Made by a program: the position numbers and the translations under genes. A stretch of DNA of 64,000 nt from an uncultured bacterium (lineage in GTDB: Bacteria > Pseudomonadota > Alphaproteobacteria > Rhodospirillales > Rhodospirillaceae). The notes under the pieces are model-generated. The model saw only the letters and a list, made by a program, of their open reading frames with translations. It did not search any database and was not told where the DNA came from. The stretch covers positions 1-64,000 of the forward strand of contig CAISTS010000088.1 of assembly GCA_903888485.1 (NCBI GenBank), in the 5' to 3' direction. Positions 42,948 to 52,923 of this stretch are shown here, piece by piece. Every line of letters starts with the position of its first letter. Position 1 is the stretch's first letter.

Positions 42948-44798
42948 CTAGAGAATGGCGTTAAACTGATCCAGTGTCATGGCCGCGATCTGGGTCTCGG
43001 TAAAGGCGGCGATCTGGTTGGCGCGCATGGCCAAAAGATCGGTGGTCTCCAGAGCACCGATTTGCACGCTGCTCAGCATCTTGATGTCGACGACTTCGAG
43101 CCCGCGGATCTGGTTAACGTCGAAGGCCGCGATCACCGTCGTCGTCAGCGCGGTCATCTGTGTCGTCGTCAGCGCACCGACCTGCGAGGCGGAGAAACCG
43201 AACAGCTGCCCGGCGCTGAGACGCGAGATGTCTGTCGTGCTGAGGCTGGCGACCTGTGATGCCGTCAGCGCACTCAACGTCGTCGGCGTGATAACGCCGA
43301 ACTGCGAGGTCGATATCTGTCCGAGAGTGGTCGTATTGAGGCCCTTGATCTGTGTTCCGCTCAAAGCAGCAAGATCGGCCTCAGAGAGTACGGCGAAGTT
43401 GGTGGACGTAAGGCCGGCCAGCGCCGTCTGGGTAATGGCGCCAAGCTGCGCGTCTTTGAGCGCTGTGAATGCCGTGGTGGTCAGCGATGCGAGCTGCGAA
43501 GACTTAAGGCCCCTCACCTGCGTCGCCGTCAGTGTGGCGATATTCACGGTCGTCATGGCGCTGAACTGCGTGCCCGTCAGCGCGCCCAGTGTGGTCCCCG
43601 TAATACCGCTGAGCTGATCGTCGGTCAGCGCGCGCAAGATCGTGCTGGTCAGGCCCGGCGCTTGTGACGTCGTGAGGGCGTTGAGCTGTGTCGACTCCAA
43701 AACATTGAGCTGCGTCGTGGTCAATCCCGCGAGCGCCGTCGCCGTGAAGCCCGGCATTTGCGTACTGGCCAGCACGCTCAGCTGATCGGTCGTCAGCGCC
43801 CGCAGGTGCGTCGAATCTAAGCCGCTGAGCTGCTGGGAATTGAGACTGCGGATCGCATCGGTGGTCATGGCAGCGAGCAGTGTGGTCGCGAGCGCATTGA
43901 GCTGCGTGGAGGTGACGCGGTTGGACGGAACAACGGGCGGCAGACCAGGCGACGGGCTTGGCGAAGGACCGGGCGACGGGGTGGGCGACGGCGAAGGCCC
44001 GGGCGGTATCTCGCCGTTCAGCACCGCAAGCTGCGTCGTACTCAAAAGCGCGCGCTGGTCTGGGCTTAGCCGCTCGAGGGCGTCATCGGTGAAGGCGGCG
44101 AGCTGCGTATTGTTGAGGTTGACGATCTGTGTCGCCGTCAGCGCCTCGACCTGGGGTATCGTCAGCCCGTCGATGCTCGTCGCCGACAAACCGCGCAATT
44201 GCGTCGTCGTCAGCGAACCGATCTGCGTCGTGGTGACGGACTGCACCTGGTCGAGCGAGAGGTATCCGAGCTCGGTGGAGGTGAAGCGCTGGAACTGTGT
44301 GGTGCTGAATAGGGCGAGCTGCTCGGTCCGAAGCGAGCGGATCTGCGTCAGCGTCAGCGAGAAACTGTTGACGCCGGGCGCTGGCGCCGGCGTTGGCGTT
44401 GGGCCCGGCGTTGGCGTCGGTGACGGACTGGGCGTGCCCGCAGGGTAGGCGCCGAGCGAGGCGATCTGCGTCGTCGTCATGCTCGCCTGTTGCGCCGGCG
44501 TGAGCGAGGCAACCGCCGTGGCGCTGAGAGCGCCGAGCTGCAGCGTCGTAAGGCTCGCCAACTGCGTTGCCGTTAGGCCGCTGAGCTGCGGGGTCGTAAG
44601 CCTTTCCCAATCGAAGGGCGAAAAACCCGAAAGCTGGGTATTGGTCAGACCGCTAAGCTGCGCCGACGACAGAATGGTGAACTGCTGGGTCGTCAGATAC
44701 GAGAGTTCGGTCGCCGTGAGGCCGGCGAGGATCGTCGCATCGAAGCCGGCGAGCTGACCTTTCGATAGACCCTGAATCTGTGTTTGAGTAAATGGCAC
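42948..44798 (-). CDS. Octapeptide-repeat protein with Pro-rich linkers (616 residues)
   Basis: GTG start at 44798, AGGAG 12 nt upstream. The same octapeptide as in the giant neighbour occurs in three blocks (about residues 2-116, 144-261 and 294-616), separated by two low-complexity linkers (117-143 and 262-293) of repeated PSP/PTP/PGP. Such linkers usually make flexible spacers in surface or multidomain proteins. No signal peptide, anchor or C-terminal domain; it ends with the repeat (QFNAIL). It has a Trp (FDWERL), unlike what I could see in the giant protein. It lies 271 bp upstream of the giant gene on the same strand and is an obvious paralogue. Function unknown. Confidence 0.88.
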   Translation of the reverse strand: MPFTQTQIQGLSKGQLAGFDATILAGLTATELSYLTTQQFTILSSAQLSGLTNTQLSGFSPFDWERLTTPQLSGLTATQLASLTTLQLGALSATAVASLTPAQQASMTTTQIASLGAYPAGTPSPSPTPTPGPTPTPAPAPGVNSFSLTLTQIRSLRTEQLALFSTTQFQRFTSTELGYLSLDQVQSVTTTQIGSLTTTQLRGLSATSIDGLTIPQVEALTATQIVNLNNTQLAAFTDDALERLSPDQRALLSTTQLAVLNGEIPPGPSPSPTPSPGPSPSPSPGLPPVVPSNRVTSTQLNALATTLLAAMTTDAIRSLNSQQLSGLDSTHLRALTTDQLSVLASTQMPGFTATALAGLTTTQLNVLESTQLNALTTSQAPGLTSTILRALTDDQLSGITGTTLGALTGTQFSAMTTVNIATLTATQVRGLKSSQLASLTTTAFTALKDAQLGAITQTALAGLTSTNFAVLSEADLAALSGTQIKGLNTTTLGQISTSQFGVITPTTLSALTASQVASLSTTDISRLSAGQLFGFSASQVGALTTTQMTALTTTVIAAFDVNQIRGLEVVDIKMLSSVQIGALETTDLLAMRANQIAAFTETQIAAMTLDQFNAIL

Positions 44799-45168
44799 GG
44801 CCGCCGCGCTCCTAACAGCTCGTGATGGGGCGACGGAAAATGCTCAAAGCCGGCCCTCGGGGCGCAGCGAGCACAGCCGTGACAAGCCAAGAACTAAACA
44901 TTGCGGTCTCCGTTCTGGAGATCATGAAGATGGGATTTTCGCCCCACCGTCACACGCAACCGTTGTATCGTATTCGGCCGCGTTCTCCAACAAAAACTCC
45001 ATCACTCGACGTTCCCATGGATATGGAGAATGGTGCTCAACACCTTCTAAAATCAGGGATATCGAATTGTGGCAAAGCGCTCATGACACACGATGATTCG
45101 GCGTCACTGGTCGCGATTGTACGCCCGCGCTATTTACCATTGGTTAAGGCACCTCCCGTGGTTTTCCA
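44799..45168. other. Non-coding gap, divergent promoter region
   Basis: 370 bp between the 616-residue repeat gene (minus) and a small membrane protein (plus). A possible plus-strand frame (44822-45172) shows neither codon bias nor family features. No clear promoter, hairpin or repeat stood out. Confidence 0.4.
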
Positions 45169-45423
45169 ATGAACGGCTTTCAAACACGGCTGCGCCGTTT
45201 GTTCTCACGCGAGAACCTCCCACGTTCCCGCGCCGCCCGGATCGCGCTCGGCGTCACCTTCGTCCTGTTGGGTCTGGTCGGGTTTTTGCCTGTGCTCGGC
45301 TTCTGGATGGTGCCCTTGGGAGTCGCCATCCTTGCGGTCGATGTGCCGATCGTGCGCCGGGTCAGCCGCCGCGTCCGTGTGACGGTGGGCGGCTGGTGGC
45401 GCAAGCTGAAACATGCGCGATAG
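45169..45423 (+). CDS. Small two-helix membrane protein
   Basis: 84 residues. Two hydrophobic segments, IALGVTFVLLGLVGFLPVLG and FWMVPLGVAILAVDVPIV, form a helical hairpin between a basic N-terminus (RLRRLFSRENLPRSRAAR) and a basic C-terminus (RRVSRRVRVTVGGWWRKLKHAR). Its layout resembles the small PGPGW-like inner-membrane proteins of proteobacteria, though the exact PGPGW motif is absent. Function unknown. Confidence 0.6.
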   Translation: MNGFQTRLRRLFSRENLPRSRAARIALGVTFVLLGLVGFLPVLGFWMVPLGVAILAVDVPIVRRVSRRVRVTVGGWWRKLKHAR

Positions 45424-45579
45424 CACAAACGTCCGACGAACACGCAAGCCAAAGCCTATGTGCGCGCGCACGCGCAAAGACGCGCGCCCACGAAGTGACC
45501 GCGTAATTCTTCATGCTGCTGCGCAATAGAGCTCGCGGATAGCGGCATGCATCGCGGCGCGATCGTGCTAGCATTGTGC

Positions 45580-46152
45580 ATGACAAAATTTCGCCCCGGC
45601 TCCATCGCCTACGCCAAGGACGGCAGGTCCTACACGGTCGAGATCGTCGACGGCGGCACGGTCTATTGCACCGCCTCAAACGGCATCGAAGCGGATTTTC
45701 CGGAATCCAGCCTGCTGACGGAGAGTGAATGGACGGCGCGCGCAAACGGCCGGCGCGATATTTCGTACGCCCGGCTGAAACAGTCTAAAGCCTATGCTTC
45801 GTCGCCGGACCGCATCGATCCCGCGCTTGCGGAACAAGTGCTCGTCAAGACCGAGCGCTTGGAGCCGAGCCTGCTCGATTTTGTCGCCTTCACGACCGCG
45901 CATCAAATCCTGCTCGACAACCACGACGATGACTTGATCTCGGGCTTGTCGATCGTCAAAAGCCGACAGATCTTCGACGAAGCCAAACCGGAAATCCGCG
46001 CGCGCCTTGTAGCCGAGCTGCTCGGCATGAAGACCGAGGTCTTCGCCAGCGCCCTGAAACTCGGAGATAACCTGATGCGGGCGATGATCGAAAAAGGACT
46101 CGCCGTGCACGCCACCGCGTTCGACGAATTCCTCGATCGCCCCCGCAAGTGA
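45580..46152 (+). CDS. Hypothetical protein
   Basis: 190 residues from MTKFRPGSIAYAKDG (ATG at 45580); an ATG at 45547 would add eleven residues. No good Shine-Dalgarno precedes either. The first 45 residues look like a small beta domain (YAKDGRSYTVEIVDGGTVYC); the rest is helical and charged. No signal peptide. I do not recognise a family. It ends 8 bp before the TAXI lipoprotein gene, so the two are probably one operon. Confidence 0.55.
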   Translation: MTKFRPGSIAYAKDGRSYTVEIVDGGTVYCTASNGIEADFPESSLLTESEWTARANGRRDISYARLKQSKAYASSPDRIDPALAEQVLVKTERLEPSLLDFVAFTTAHQILLDNHDDDLISGLSIVKSRQIFDEAKPEIRARLVAELLGMKTEVFASALKLGDNLMRAMIEKGLAVHATAFDEFLDRPRK

Positions 46153-46159
46153 GCGCGCC

Positions 46160-47614
46160 ATGCCGGGGGGCCTCAAAAACATCGTTCTTGTCGCCTTGCT
46201 CAGCGCTTTCCTTGTTGCCTGTGATCGGGGTCCGACGACCGAGGCGCTGAAGAGCGATCTGAGTGGGCATATAGATGCGGGCACGGCGCCGGGGCTTTTT
46301 GAAGTGACCGCGGCCGAGCGCCTCGATCACCGCACCCTGCCAGACATGCGCCCTGCGCCGCGCACTATTACCTATCGCGCGACACTGCGCCTTAAGCGCG
46401 ACTACGACTTCGGCGCCTGGGAGCAAGCCAACGCTGCGGCGCTGACGCTGCTCCTCGGCGCAGCGCCTCGGGATGTGCGCGGCCTCGCTCCTGGCGGCAA
46501 CAAGTCCGGCGACAGCGTCACCATCCAGGGCACGCTCGTGTACGGCAAGGCCGATGAGCGTTGGCGGCTTCTCGCCTCCGCGCCGCCGCCGCCGCCGCCG
46601 CGCCCATCCGATGACAGGCTTTCATTGCTTACTGATTGGCTGCATTTCACCGGCGCGACAGTGCGCGCGGTATTCACGCGGCCGGGAGCGCTACCCCATG
46701 AGATGACCGCATCGCGCAAACAACTGGACGCGCGCCTCGCACGCCAGGGCGGCGCGGCGATCGCGAGCGGTGCACCTGAAACAGATCCATGGGCCGTGAT
46801 CGAGACCATCGCACGCGAAACGCCAGCGACTTCGGTGAATGTGGCAACGACGGGCAGCCGCGAAAATCTTTCGCTTCTACGCAGCGGCGCGGTTTCGGCC
46901 GTGGTGCTGCGCGGCGATGAAGCCGCGCTCGCGGCGCAAGGTCAGGGACCTTTCGAGAACGACGGCACCTTCCCCACGCTGCGCGCAGTGGCGAGCCTGT
47001 TCCCCGAGCAGATGCACGTTGTAGTGAACGGCACCAGCGCCATCGCATCGATCGTCGAGTTGTTCGGCAAGCGTGTGGTCGTGGCGGCCAGCGGCCCGAC
47101 GGCTTTACGCCAAGCCGACGACATTTTGCGCGCGCACCGCGTGGCCCTTGCCGGCACCGCGCTCGAAGAGATGCCCCTGCCCGAAGCACTCGCGCTACTT
47201 CAGAAGGGTGAGCGCGACGCGCTTATCCTTATGGCCGCCGCGCCGTCGGCAGAGTTGCGCCGCTTTGCCGGCACCCACGCCATTCGCTTCCTACCTCTCG
47301 ACGCCGATGCTGTCGCGCTTTTGACCACGGGCACCTCGAACTACGTCGCGGTAACCTTGCCGGGCCAGGTCTATCCGGGGCAAAGCCGGCCGGTCGCCAG
47401 CGTCGGTGTGGCGGCGCAGTTGGTCTCTTCGACCACGGTCCCCGGCACCGAAGTCGAATATCTGCTCGGCAAGACCTTCGCTGAACGCGATGCCATGGCC
47501 GGCGGCAGCGCCGTCGCTACCCTGGTCCGGCGAAGCACCGCCCAGCGGTGGCTTACACTGCCACTCCACAGCGGGGCGGAGACGTTCTTTGGGGTGTTTG
47601 AACCGCCTAAGTAG
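46160..47614 (+). CDS. TAXI-type (TRAP) solute-binding lipoprotein with N-terminal extra domain
   Basis: 484 residues. LLSAFLVAC is a lipobox near residue 21. The first part (about 25-145) is an unassigned beta-rich domain; a poly-Pro linker (PPPPPPRP, about 147-154) separates it from the second. The C-terminal 330 residues match TAXI/NMT1-like binding proteins: ATTGSRENLSLLRSGAVSAVVL, then FPEQMHVVV and a late SVGVAAQLVSS segment. TAXI proteins bring carboxylates or glutamate-like solutes to TRAP permeases. No TRAP permease is nearby. An orphan sensor or binding role is possible. The fusion is not a form I know well. Confidence 0.72.
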   Translation: MPGGLKNIVLVALLSAFLVACDRGPTTEALKSDLSGHIDAGTAPGLFEVTAAERLDHRTLPDMRPAPRTITYRATLRLKRDYDFGAWEQANAAALTLLLGAAPRDVRGLAPGGNKSGDSVTIQGTLVYGKADERWRLLASAPPPPPPRPSDDRLSLLTDWLHFTGATVRAVFTRPGALPHEMTASRKQLDARLARQGGAAIASGAPETDPWAVIETIARETPATSVNVATTGSRENLSLLRSGAVSAVVLRGDEAALAAQGQGPFENDGTFPTLRAVASLFPEQMHVVVNGTSAIASIVELFGKRVVVAASGPTALRQADDILRAHRVALAGTALEEMPLPEALALLQKGERDALILMAAAPSAELRRFAGTHAIRFLPLDADAVALLTTGTSNYVAVTLPGQVYPGQSRPVASVGVAAQLVSSTTVPGTEVEYLLGKTFAERDAMAGGSAVATLVRRSTAQRWLTLPLHSGAETFFGVFEPPK

Positions 47615-47688
47615 TTGCCCGGGTTCTGGTCGCGCTATCGCATAGCAAACGACCATCAATTGCCCGTTTTTTAGGCGTCAAAAGTAAA

Positions 47689-47705
47689 AGCACAAAAACT
47701 GTGCA
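47689..47705 (+). promoter_or_regulatory. NtrC-like enhancer box
   Basis: GCAC-AAAAACT-GTGC has the core and spacing of the NtrC site (TGCAC-N7-GTGCA); the flanks are A instead of T at the left and A as expected at the right. It is about 120 bp upstream of the sigma-54 element, a normal enhancer distance. A second palindrome, TTTGTGC-GGC-GCACAAA (47803-47819), abuts the -24 element. Confidence 0.55.
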
Positions 47706-47822
47706 CTCCGCACAAAAAGCGGAGCGAGGCGCGCATGCTGCGGCGCAGCCAATTCCGCCCTTTTTTGGCAATTTTGGCCATTTTATCACGCAATTTCCTG
47801 AATTTGTGCGGCGCACAAAGGC

Positions 47823-47838
47823 TGGCACGGCCCTTGCA
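47823..47838 (+). promoter_or_regulatory. Sigma-54 (RpoN) promoter of the torF-amtB-glnK cluster
   Basis: TGGCAC-GGCCC-TTGCA is a perfect -24/-12 consensus with the correct 5-nt spacing. It lies about 105 bp before the porin start. It implies nitrogen-limitation control through NtrC. Confidence 0.85.
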
Positions 47839-47942
47839 ACACTCTACCTGCGGGCTGGGGTGCCCTAGGACTTGCCCTACCACCGGCGGCCTCCCTCGCC
47901 GGGATAAACGAGTCCCAACAGGAAAACATGAGGAGTACGAAA

Positions 47943-48662
47943 GTGAATAAAGCAATGAAGACCGGGCTGCTGGCTGCAGCGATCAGCTTGAGCGCGCCCT
48001 TCGCAGCCATGGCCGGCGAAGAAAGCTCGAACCCGCTACCGGGAACCTTCGTGGGTAACGTCGCCATCGTCAGCGACTATGTCTTCCGTGGGGTGACGCA
48101 GACGACCAACAACATGACCGTCCAAGGCGGTTTCGATTGGGATACCGGCGCCGGTTTCCACTTCGGCACCTGGGCCTCGGGCGTGAACTTCGCCGACGGC
48201 AACGCCGCGACCAGCGAACTCGACCTGTACGGCGGCTACGGCGGCTCGATCGACAACTTCACCTACGATTTGGGCTTCATCTACTACTGGTACCCGGGCG
48301 CCCCCGGCGCGCGTAACTACAATCTGTGGGAAGTCTACGGCAAGGCTGGTTACAACTTCGGCCCCGCCGCCTTCACCGCCAGCGTCAACTACACGCCCGA
48401 CAACTTCGGCGCCACCGGCGATGCCACATACGTCGCGGGCGTCCTCAGCGTTCCGATCGTCGACAAGTTCAGCGTCAGCGCCGGCGCCGGCTACTGGATG
48501 CTCACCAACGGTCTCAAGGATCAGACCGACTGGAACATCGGCGCGACCTTGAAGGTCTACGACTGGTTCGACATCGACGCCCGTTATTACGACAGCGACG
48601 TCAGCTTCCTCGGCAACCTCGCCGACGACCGCTTCGTGGTGAAATTCTCGCGCGCTTTCTAA
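47943..48662 (+). CDS. TorF-family putative outer-membrane porin
   Basis: 239 residues from the GTG at 47943 (AGGAG, 7-nt spacing); ATG at 47928 is an alternative adding five residues. A signal peptide ends in AMA-GEE. The mature part alternates hydrophobic and polar residues as in a beta barrel and ends in Phe (VVKFSRAF), the outer-membrane insertion signal. VSDYVFRGVTQT near the start is the family hallmark. Genes of this family commonly sit before amtB in alphaproteobacteria, suggesting ammonium or small-nitrogen-solute passage. Controlled by the sigma-54 promoter upstream. Confidence 0.85.
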   Translation: MNKAMKTGLLAAAISLSAPFAAMAGEESSNPLPGTFVGNVAIVSDYVFRGVTQTTNNMTVQGGFDWDTGAGFHFGTWASGVNFADGNAATSELDLYGGYGGSIDNFTYDLGFIYYWYPGAPGARNYNLWEVYGKAGYNFGPAAFTASVNYTPDNFGATGDATYVAGVLSVPIVDKFSVSAGAGYWMLTNGLKDQTDWNIGATLKVYDWFDIDARYYDSDVSFLGNLADDRFVVKFSRAF

Positions 48663-48715
48663 TCACTACGTTTCCATAACAACAACGCCACCCATTAGAA
48701 CTGGGAGACGACACG

Positions 48716-50131
48716 ATGAAAACCATGAGGACTATGCTAACGATCATGTGGGCGGCGACAGCGATCATGCTGTCGGCTCCCACGTTCGCCGCGGACCCGG
48801 CTGCTGCGCCGGCCGCATCTGAAGCTGCAGCTGCCCCGGCGGAAGCTCCTGCTGCCGCCGAGGCCGCTCCTGCTGAAGCACCGGCGGAAGCCGCTGCTGA
48901 AGCGCCGGCTTCTCCGATCAACAGCGGCGATACGGCGTGGATGCTTACGTCCACCGCCCTCGTGCTGATGATGACCATCCCGGGCCTTGCGCTCTTCTAC
49001 GGCGGCATGGTCCGCAAGAAGAACGTTCTGGCCACGGTCATGCAGAGCTTCGCCATCACCTGTCTCGTGACCGTTCTTTGGATGGTCGTGGGTTACAGCT
49101 TAGCGTTCTCCGACGGCAATCAATTTGTCGGAGGGTTCAGCAAAGCATTCCTCTCCGGAATGACTTTGGAATCGACGCACGCGCTCGCGGGCACCATTCC
49201 TGAGTCGGTGTTCATGACCTTCCAGATGACCTTCGCGATCATCACGCCGGCCCTGATCGCCGGCGCGTTCGCTGATCGTATGAAGTTTTCGGCCATGATG
49301 CTGTTCATGACCGCCTGGAGCTTGCTCGTCTACTCGCCGATCGCGCATTCGGTGTGGGGCGGCGGCTTCCTCGGCTCCGCTGGCGTGCTTGATTTCGCCG
49401 GCGGCACGGTCGTGCACATCAACGCCGGGGTCGCGGGCCTGGTCTGTGCGCTGGTTCTCGGCAAGCGTGTCGGGTACGGCACCGAGCCCATGCCTCCGCA
49501 CAACCTGGTCCTGTCGGTCGTCGGCGCGGCCTTGCTGTGGGTCGGCTGGTTCGGCTTCAATGCCGGCTCCGCCGTCGCTGCTAACGGCACCGCCGGTATG
49601 GCGATGGCTGTGACGCAGATCGCCACCGCCGCCGCGGGCCTGTCCTGGATGTTCACCGAGTGGGCGCTCAAAGGTAAGCCCAGCGTACTCGGCATCATCT
49701 CGGGCGCCGTTGCGGGTCTGGTTGCCATCACTCCGGCCTCGGGCTTCGTCGATCCGATGGGCGCGCTCATCATCGGCCTGATCGCCGGTGTCGCCTGCTA
49801 CATCGGTGCAACCAGCCTCAAGCATGCCCTCGGTTACGACGACAGCCTTGACGCCTTCGGCGTGCACGGCGTCGGCGGCATCGTCGGTGCGGTCTTGACC
49901 GGTGTGTTCGCCCGCGAAGCGATCAGCCCGATCGAAGCGCATGGCTTGATCGAAGGCAATGCCGGCCAGGTCGTCACCCAGCTCTATGGTATCGGAGCGA
50001 CGGTGGTGTACTGCGCGGTTGCGACCTTCATCATCCTCAAGGTTGTCGATCTGATCGTCGGCCTGCGCGTCGAACACGACGTCGAGCGCGAAGGTCTGGA
50101 CGTCAACCTGCATGGCGAGGTTGTGACCTGA
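48716..50131 (+). CDS. amtB: Ammonium transporter AmtB
   Basis: 471 residues. A cleavable signal peptide (to about residue 25) is followed by an unusually long linker of Ala, Pro and Glu (about 26-66), then the eleven-helix Amt barrel. The twin-His pore region is visible in PIAHSVWGGGF and in DAFGVHGVGGIVGAVLTG, together with GTVVHINAGVAG. AmtB imports ammonium and is gated by GlnK, encoded 94 bp downstream. The Ala/Pro/Glu linker would sit at the periplasmic N-terminus; its role is not known. Confidence 0.95.
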   Translation: MKTMRTMLTIMWAATAIMLSAPTFAADPAAAPAASEAAAAPAEAPAAAEAAPAEAPAEAAAEAPASPINSGDTAWMLTSTALVLMMTIPGLALFYGGMVRKKNVLATVMQSFAITCLVTVLWMVVGYSLAFSDGNQFVGGFSKAFLSGMTLESTHALAGTIPESVFMTFQMTFAIITPALIAGAFADRMKFSAMMLFMTAWSLLVYSPIAHSVWGGGFLGSAGVLDFAGGTVVHINAGVAGLVCALVLGKRVGYGTEPMPPHNLVLSVVGAALLWVGWFGFNAGSAVAANGTAGMAMAVTQIATAAAGLSWMFTEWALKGKPSVLGIISGAVAGLVAITPASGFVDPMGALIIGLIAGVACYIGATSLKHALGYDDSLDAFGVHGVGGIVGAVLTGVFAREAISPIEAHGLIEGNAGQVVTQLYGIGATVVYCAVATFIILKVVDLIVGLRVEHDVEREGLDVNLHGEVVT

Positions 50132-50144
50132 AGCTAAGGGATAG

Positions 50145-50564
<420 letters not shown>

Positions 50565-50621
50565 GGGCTTGCCGCGGCGGGTGTCCGTGGGGCTTTGACG
50601 GACACTCGCGCTTCGCTTTAA

Positions 50622-50650
50622 GGGCCCGGCCATGTGCCGGGCCCTTTTTT
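50622..50650 (+). terminator. Intrinsic terminator of the nitrogen cluster
   Basis: GGGCCCGGC-CATGT-GCCGGGCCC followed by six T. A weaker hairpin (GTGTCCGT/ACGGACAC, 50581-50605) precedes it. Confidence 0.9.
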
Positions 50651-50931
50651 ATTCATGCATCATGGAACCGCACCCGGCGTACGCGGTTTGAGTAGCCGAG
50701 GCCGCAACATGCGGTTGTGGATATCTCGGCGTCTAATGCAGTGCAGCAACGGCGGTGCAGCACGGAATCGGGGCAAAAAAAGCGGCGCTTACGTGATTCA
50801 AAAAAGTCGCCCCATTCCCCCTCTTGCCACCGCAGCCCTCTAGGTGCGAAAGACAAGCCGCTAACGGGCCCGCGCCAGCCGCCGCAAGAGCGCGAAGATC
50901 ACGTCACACTCCCACGGGAACCAATCTAGAG
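50651..50931 (+). other. Non-coding leader region of pckG
   Basis: About 280 bp between the glnK terminator and pckG. A short plus-strand frame here (50634-50843) has no family features. The pckG promoter must lie in it, but I see no clear consensus or riboswitch. Confidence 0.4.
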
Positions 50932-52761
50932 ATGAGCAATAGCAACGTCGTTTCGAGCATCCGTAATCCCAAACTGAAGGCGCTGGTCGAGGACATGGCC
51001 GCGCTGTGCAAGCCGGACAACATCCATCTCTGCGACGGATCCGAACAGGAGAACCAGGCGCTTTGCGACCTGATGGTCAAGAACGGCACGTTCATCAAGC
51101 TGAACGAGAAGAAGCGTCCCGGCTCGTACCTCTGCCGCTCGCATCCCAATGACGTGGCACGCGTCGAGCACCGCACCTTCATCTGCAGCACGAGCAAAGA
51201 AGACACCGGCCCGACCAACAATTGGGCGGACCCGGAGGAAATGAAAAAGACGCTGCGCGGCCTGTTCGACGGCTGCATGCGCGGGCGTACCATGTACGTT
51301 ATCCCCTTCAGCATGGGCCCTTTGGGCTCGAACATCTCGCACATCGGCGTGCAGATCACGGACTCGGCTTATGCCGTGGTCAACATGCGCATCATGACTC
51401 GCATGGGCAAGAAAGTGCTCGATGTGCTCGGCAACAACGATTTCGTGCCCTGCATTCACTCGGTCGGCGCGCCCCTCGCGCCGGGCGAGAAGGATGTGCA
51501 GTGGCCGTGCAACGAGCAGAAGTACATCGTCCAGTTCCCCGAAGAGCATTCGATCTGGTCCTACGGGTCGGGCTACGGCGGTAACGCCCTTCTGGGTAAG
51601 AAGTGTTTCGCGCTGCGCATCGCATCCGTGATGGCCAAGGAAGAAGGCTGGCTCGCCGAGCACATGCTCGTCGTTGGCTTGGAATCGCCCAAGGGTGAGA
51701 AGACCTACGTCGCCGCCGCCTTCCCCAGCGCTTGCGGCAAGACCAACCTCGCCATGATCATTCCACCCAAGGGCTTCGAAGGCTGGAAGGCCTGGACCGT
51801 CGGCGACGACATCGCCTGGGTGAAGCCCGGCGCCGATGGCCAATTGCGCGCCATCAATCCGGAAGCCGGTTACTTCGGCGTGGCCCCAGGCACCTCGGAG
51901 AAGACCAATCCGAACGCCATGCGCCTGACCGAGAACAACTGCATCTTTACCAATGTCGCGCTGACCGATGACGGCGATGTGTGGTGGGAAGGCATGACCG
52001 ACGAGCCGCCCGCGCACCTCATCGACTGGAAGGGCAACGATTGGACGCCGGAGTCAAAGACCCCGGCCGCCCACCCGAACGCGCGCTTCACGGCGCCGGC
52101 CACCGGCTGCCCGACGCTCGATCCGGCCTGGGACGATCCGAAGGGCGTGCCGATCAGCGCCTTCATCTTCGGCGGCCGCATGAGCCACACATTCCCCCTG
52201 GTCTTCCAGGCCTTCGATTGGGACCACGGCGTCTATCTCGCCGCCACAATGGGTTCAGAAGCCACCGCCGCCGCCGAGAACCAGGCCGCCGTGCGCCGTG
52301 ACCCGATGGCGATGCTGCCCTTCTGCGGGTACAACATGGCCGACTACTGGACCCACTGGCTCGGCCTGGGCAAGAAAGTCTCCAAACCCCCGCTGATCTT
52401 CCGCGTCAATTGGTTCAGGAAGGACGAGCACGGCAAGTTCATGTGGCCCGGATACGGCCAGAACATGCGTGCGCTGGCCTGGATCGTCGACCGGGTGCAT
52501 GGCCGCGGCGGCGCCGTGGAGAGCCCCTTCGGTTACACACCGCGCTTCCAGGACATCGTCTGGGAGGGCTTGATCTACGACAAGACGAAGTTCGCCAACC
52601 TGATGGAAGTCAACCAGACCTCAGCGCTTCGCGAAATCGATGACCAGAAGGACTTCTTCGCCCGTTTCGGCAGCCGCATTCCCTCGGGTCTTCTACAGCA
52701 GCAGATCAAGGTCCGCGCGCGGGTCGAGGGCGCCGCCCCGATCTGGCATCCAAACGGCTGA
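50932..52761 (+). CDS. pckG: Phosphoenolpyruvate carboxykinase (GTP)
   Basis: 609 residues from [15 protein letters not shown]; an in-frame extension to 50824 is Arg/Pro-rich and rejected. The GTP-type features are present: the kinase-1a loop [12 protein letters not shown] with its reactive Cys (about 264-275), the metal/PEP region [12 protein letters not shown], and [18 protein letters not shown] upstream. GTP-dependent PEPCK in a proteobacterium is less common than the ATP form. It makes PEP from oxaloacetate, the first step of gluconeogenesis from acetate or fatty acids; aceA and a thiolase are close by. Confidence 0.95.
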   Translation: MSNSNVVSSIRNPKLKALVEDMAALCKPDNIHLCDGSEQENQALCDLMVKNGTFIKLNEKKRPGSYLCRSHPNDVARVEHRTFICSTSKEDTGPTNNWADPEEMKKTLRGLFDGCMRGRTMYVIPFSMGPLGSNISHIGVQITDSAYAVVNMRIMTRMGKKVLDVLGNNDFVPCIHSVGAPLAPGEKDVQWPCNEQKYIVQFPEEHSIWSYGSGYGGNALLGKKCFALRIASVMAKEEGWLAEHMLVVGLESPKGEKTYVAAAFPSACGKTNLAMIIPPKGFEGWKAWTVGDDIAWVKPGADGQLRAINPEAGYFGVAPGTSEKTNPNAMRLTENNCIFTNVALTDDGDVWWEGMTDEPPAHLIDWKGNDWTPESKTPAAHPNARFTAPATGCPTLDPAWDDPKGVPISAFIFGGRMSHTFPLVFQAFDWDHGVYLAATMGSEATAAAENQAAVRRDPMAMLPFCGYNMADYWTHWLGLGKKVSKPPLIFRVNWFRKDEHGKFMWPGYGQNMRALAWIVDRVHGRGGAVESPFGYTPRFQDIVWEGLIYDKTKFANLMEVNQTSALREIDDQKDFFARFGSRIPSGLLQQQIKVRARVEGAAPIWHPNG

Positions 52762-52784
52762 TTTCTCACTCGAATCCGGTCTAA

Positions 52785-52822
52785 AAAATGGGTGTATTCC
52801 ACACTGTGGAAACACCCATTTT
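52785..52822. terminator. Long hairpin terminator after pckG
   Basis: AAAATGGGTGT pairs with ACACCCATTTT; inside it TTCCACA-C-TGTGGAA pairs further, with one bulged A between. Total about 18 bp of stem, ending in TTTT. Confidence 0.8.
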
Positions 52823-52923
52823 GCTATGCACAAAGATCGGGTATGCAATGCGTATTCCGGCATGTCTCGACCGTGCCCAATCCACCATATTGAGCGCATA
52901 TCCCTTTTCCCTGAGGTGTCATC

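Noticed and set aside
29678-44798. CRISPR array or non-coding satellite
   Set aside because: The 24-bp units are contiguous, vary codon by codon and stay in frame for 4,332 codons. There are no unique spacers.
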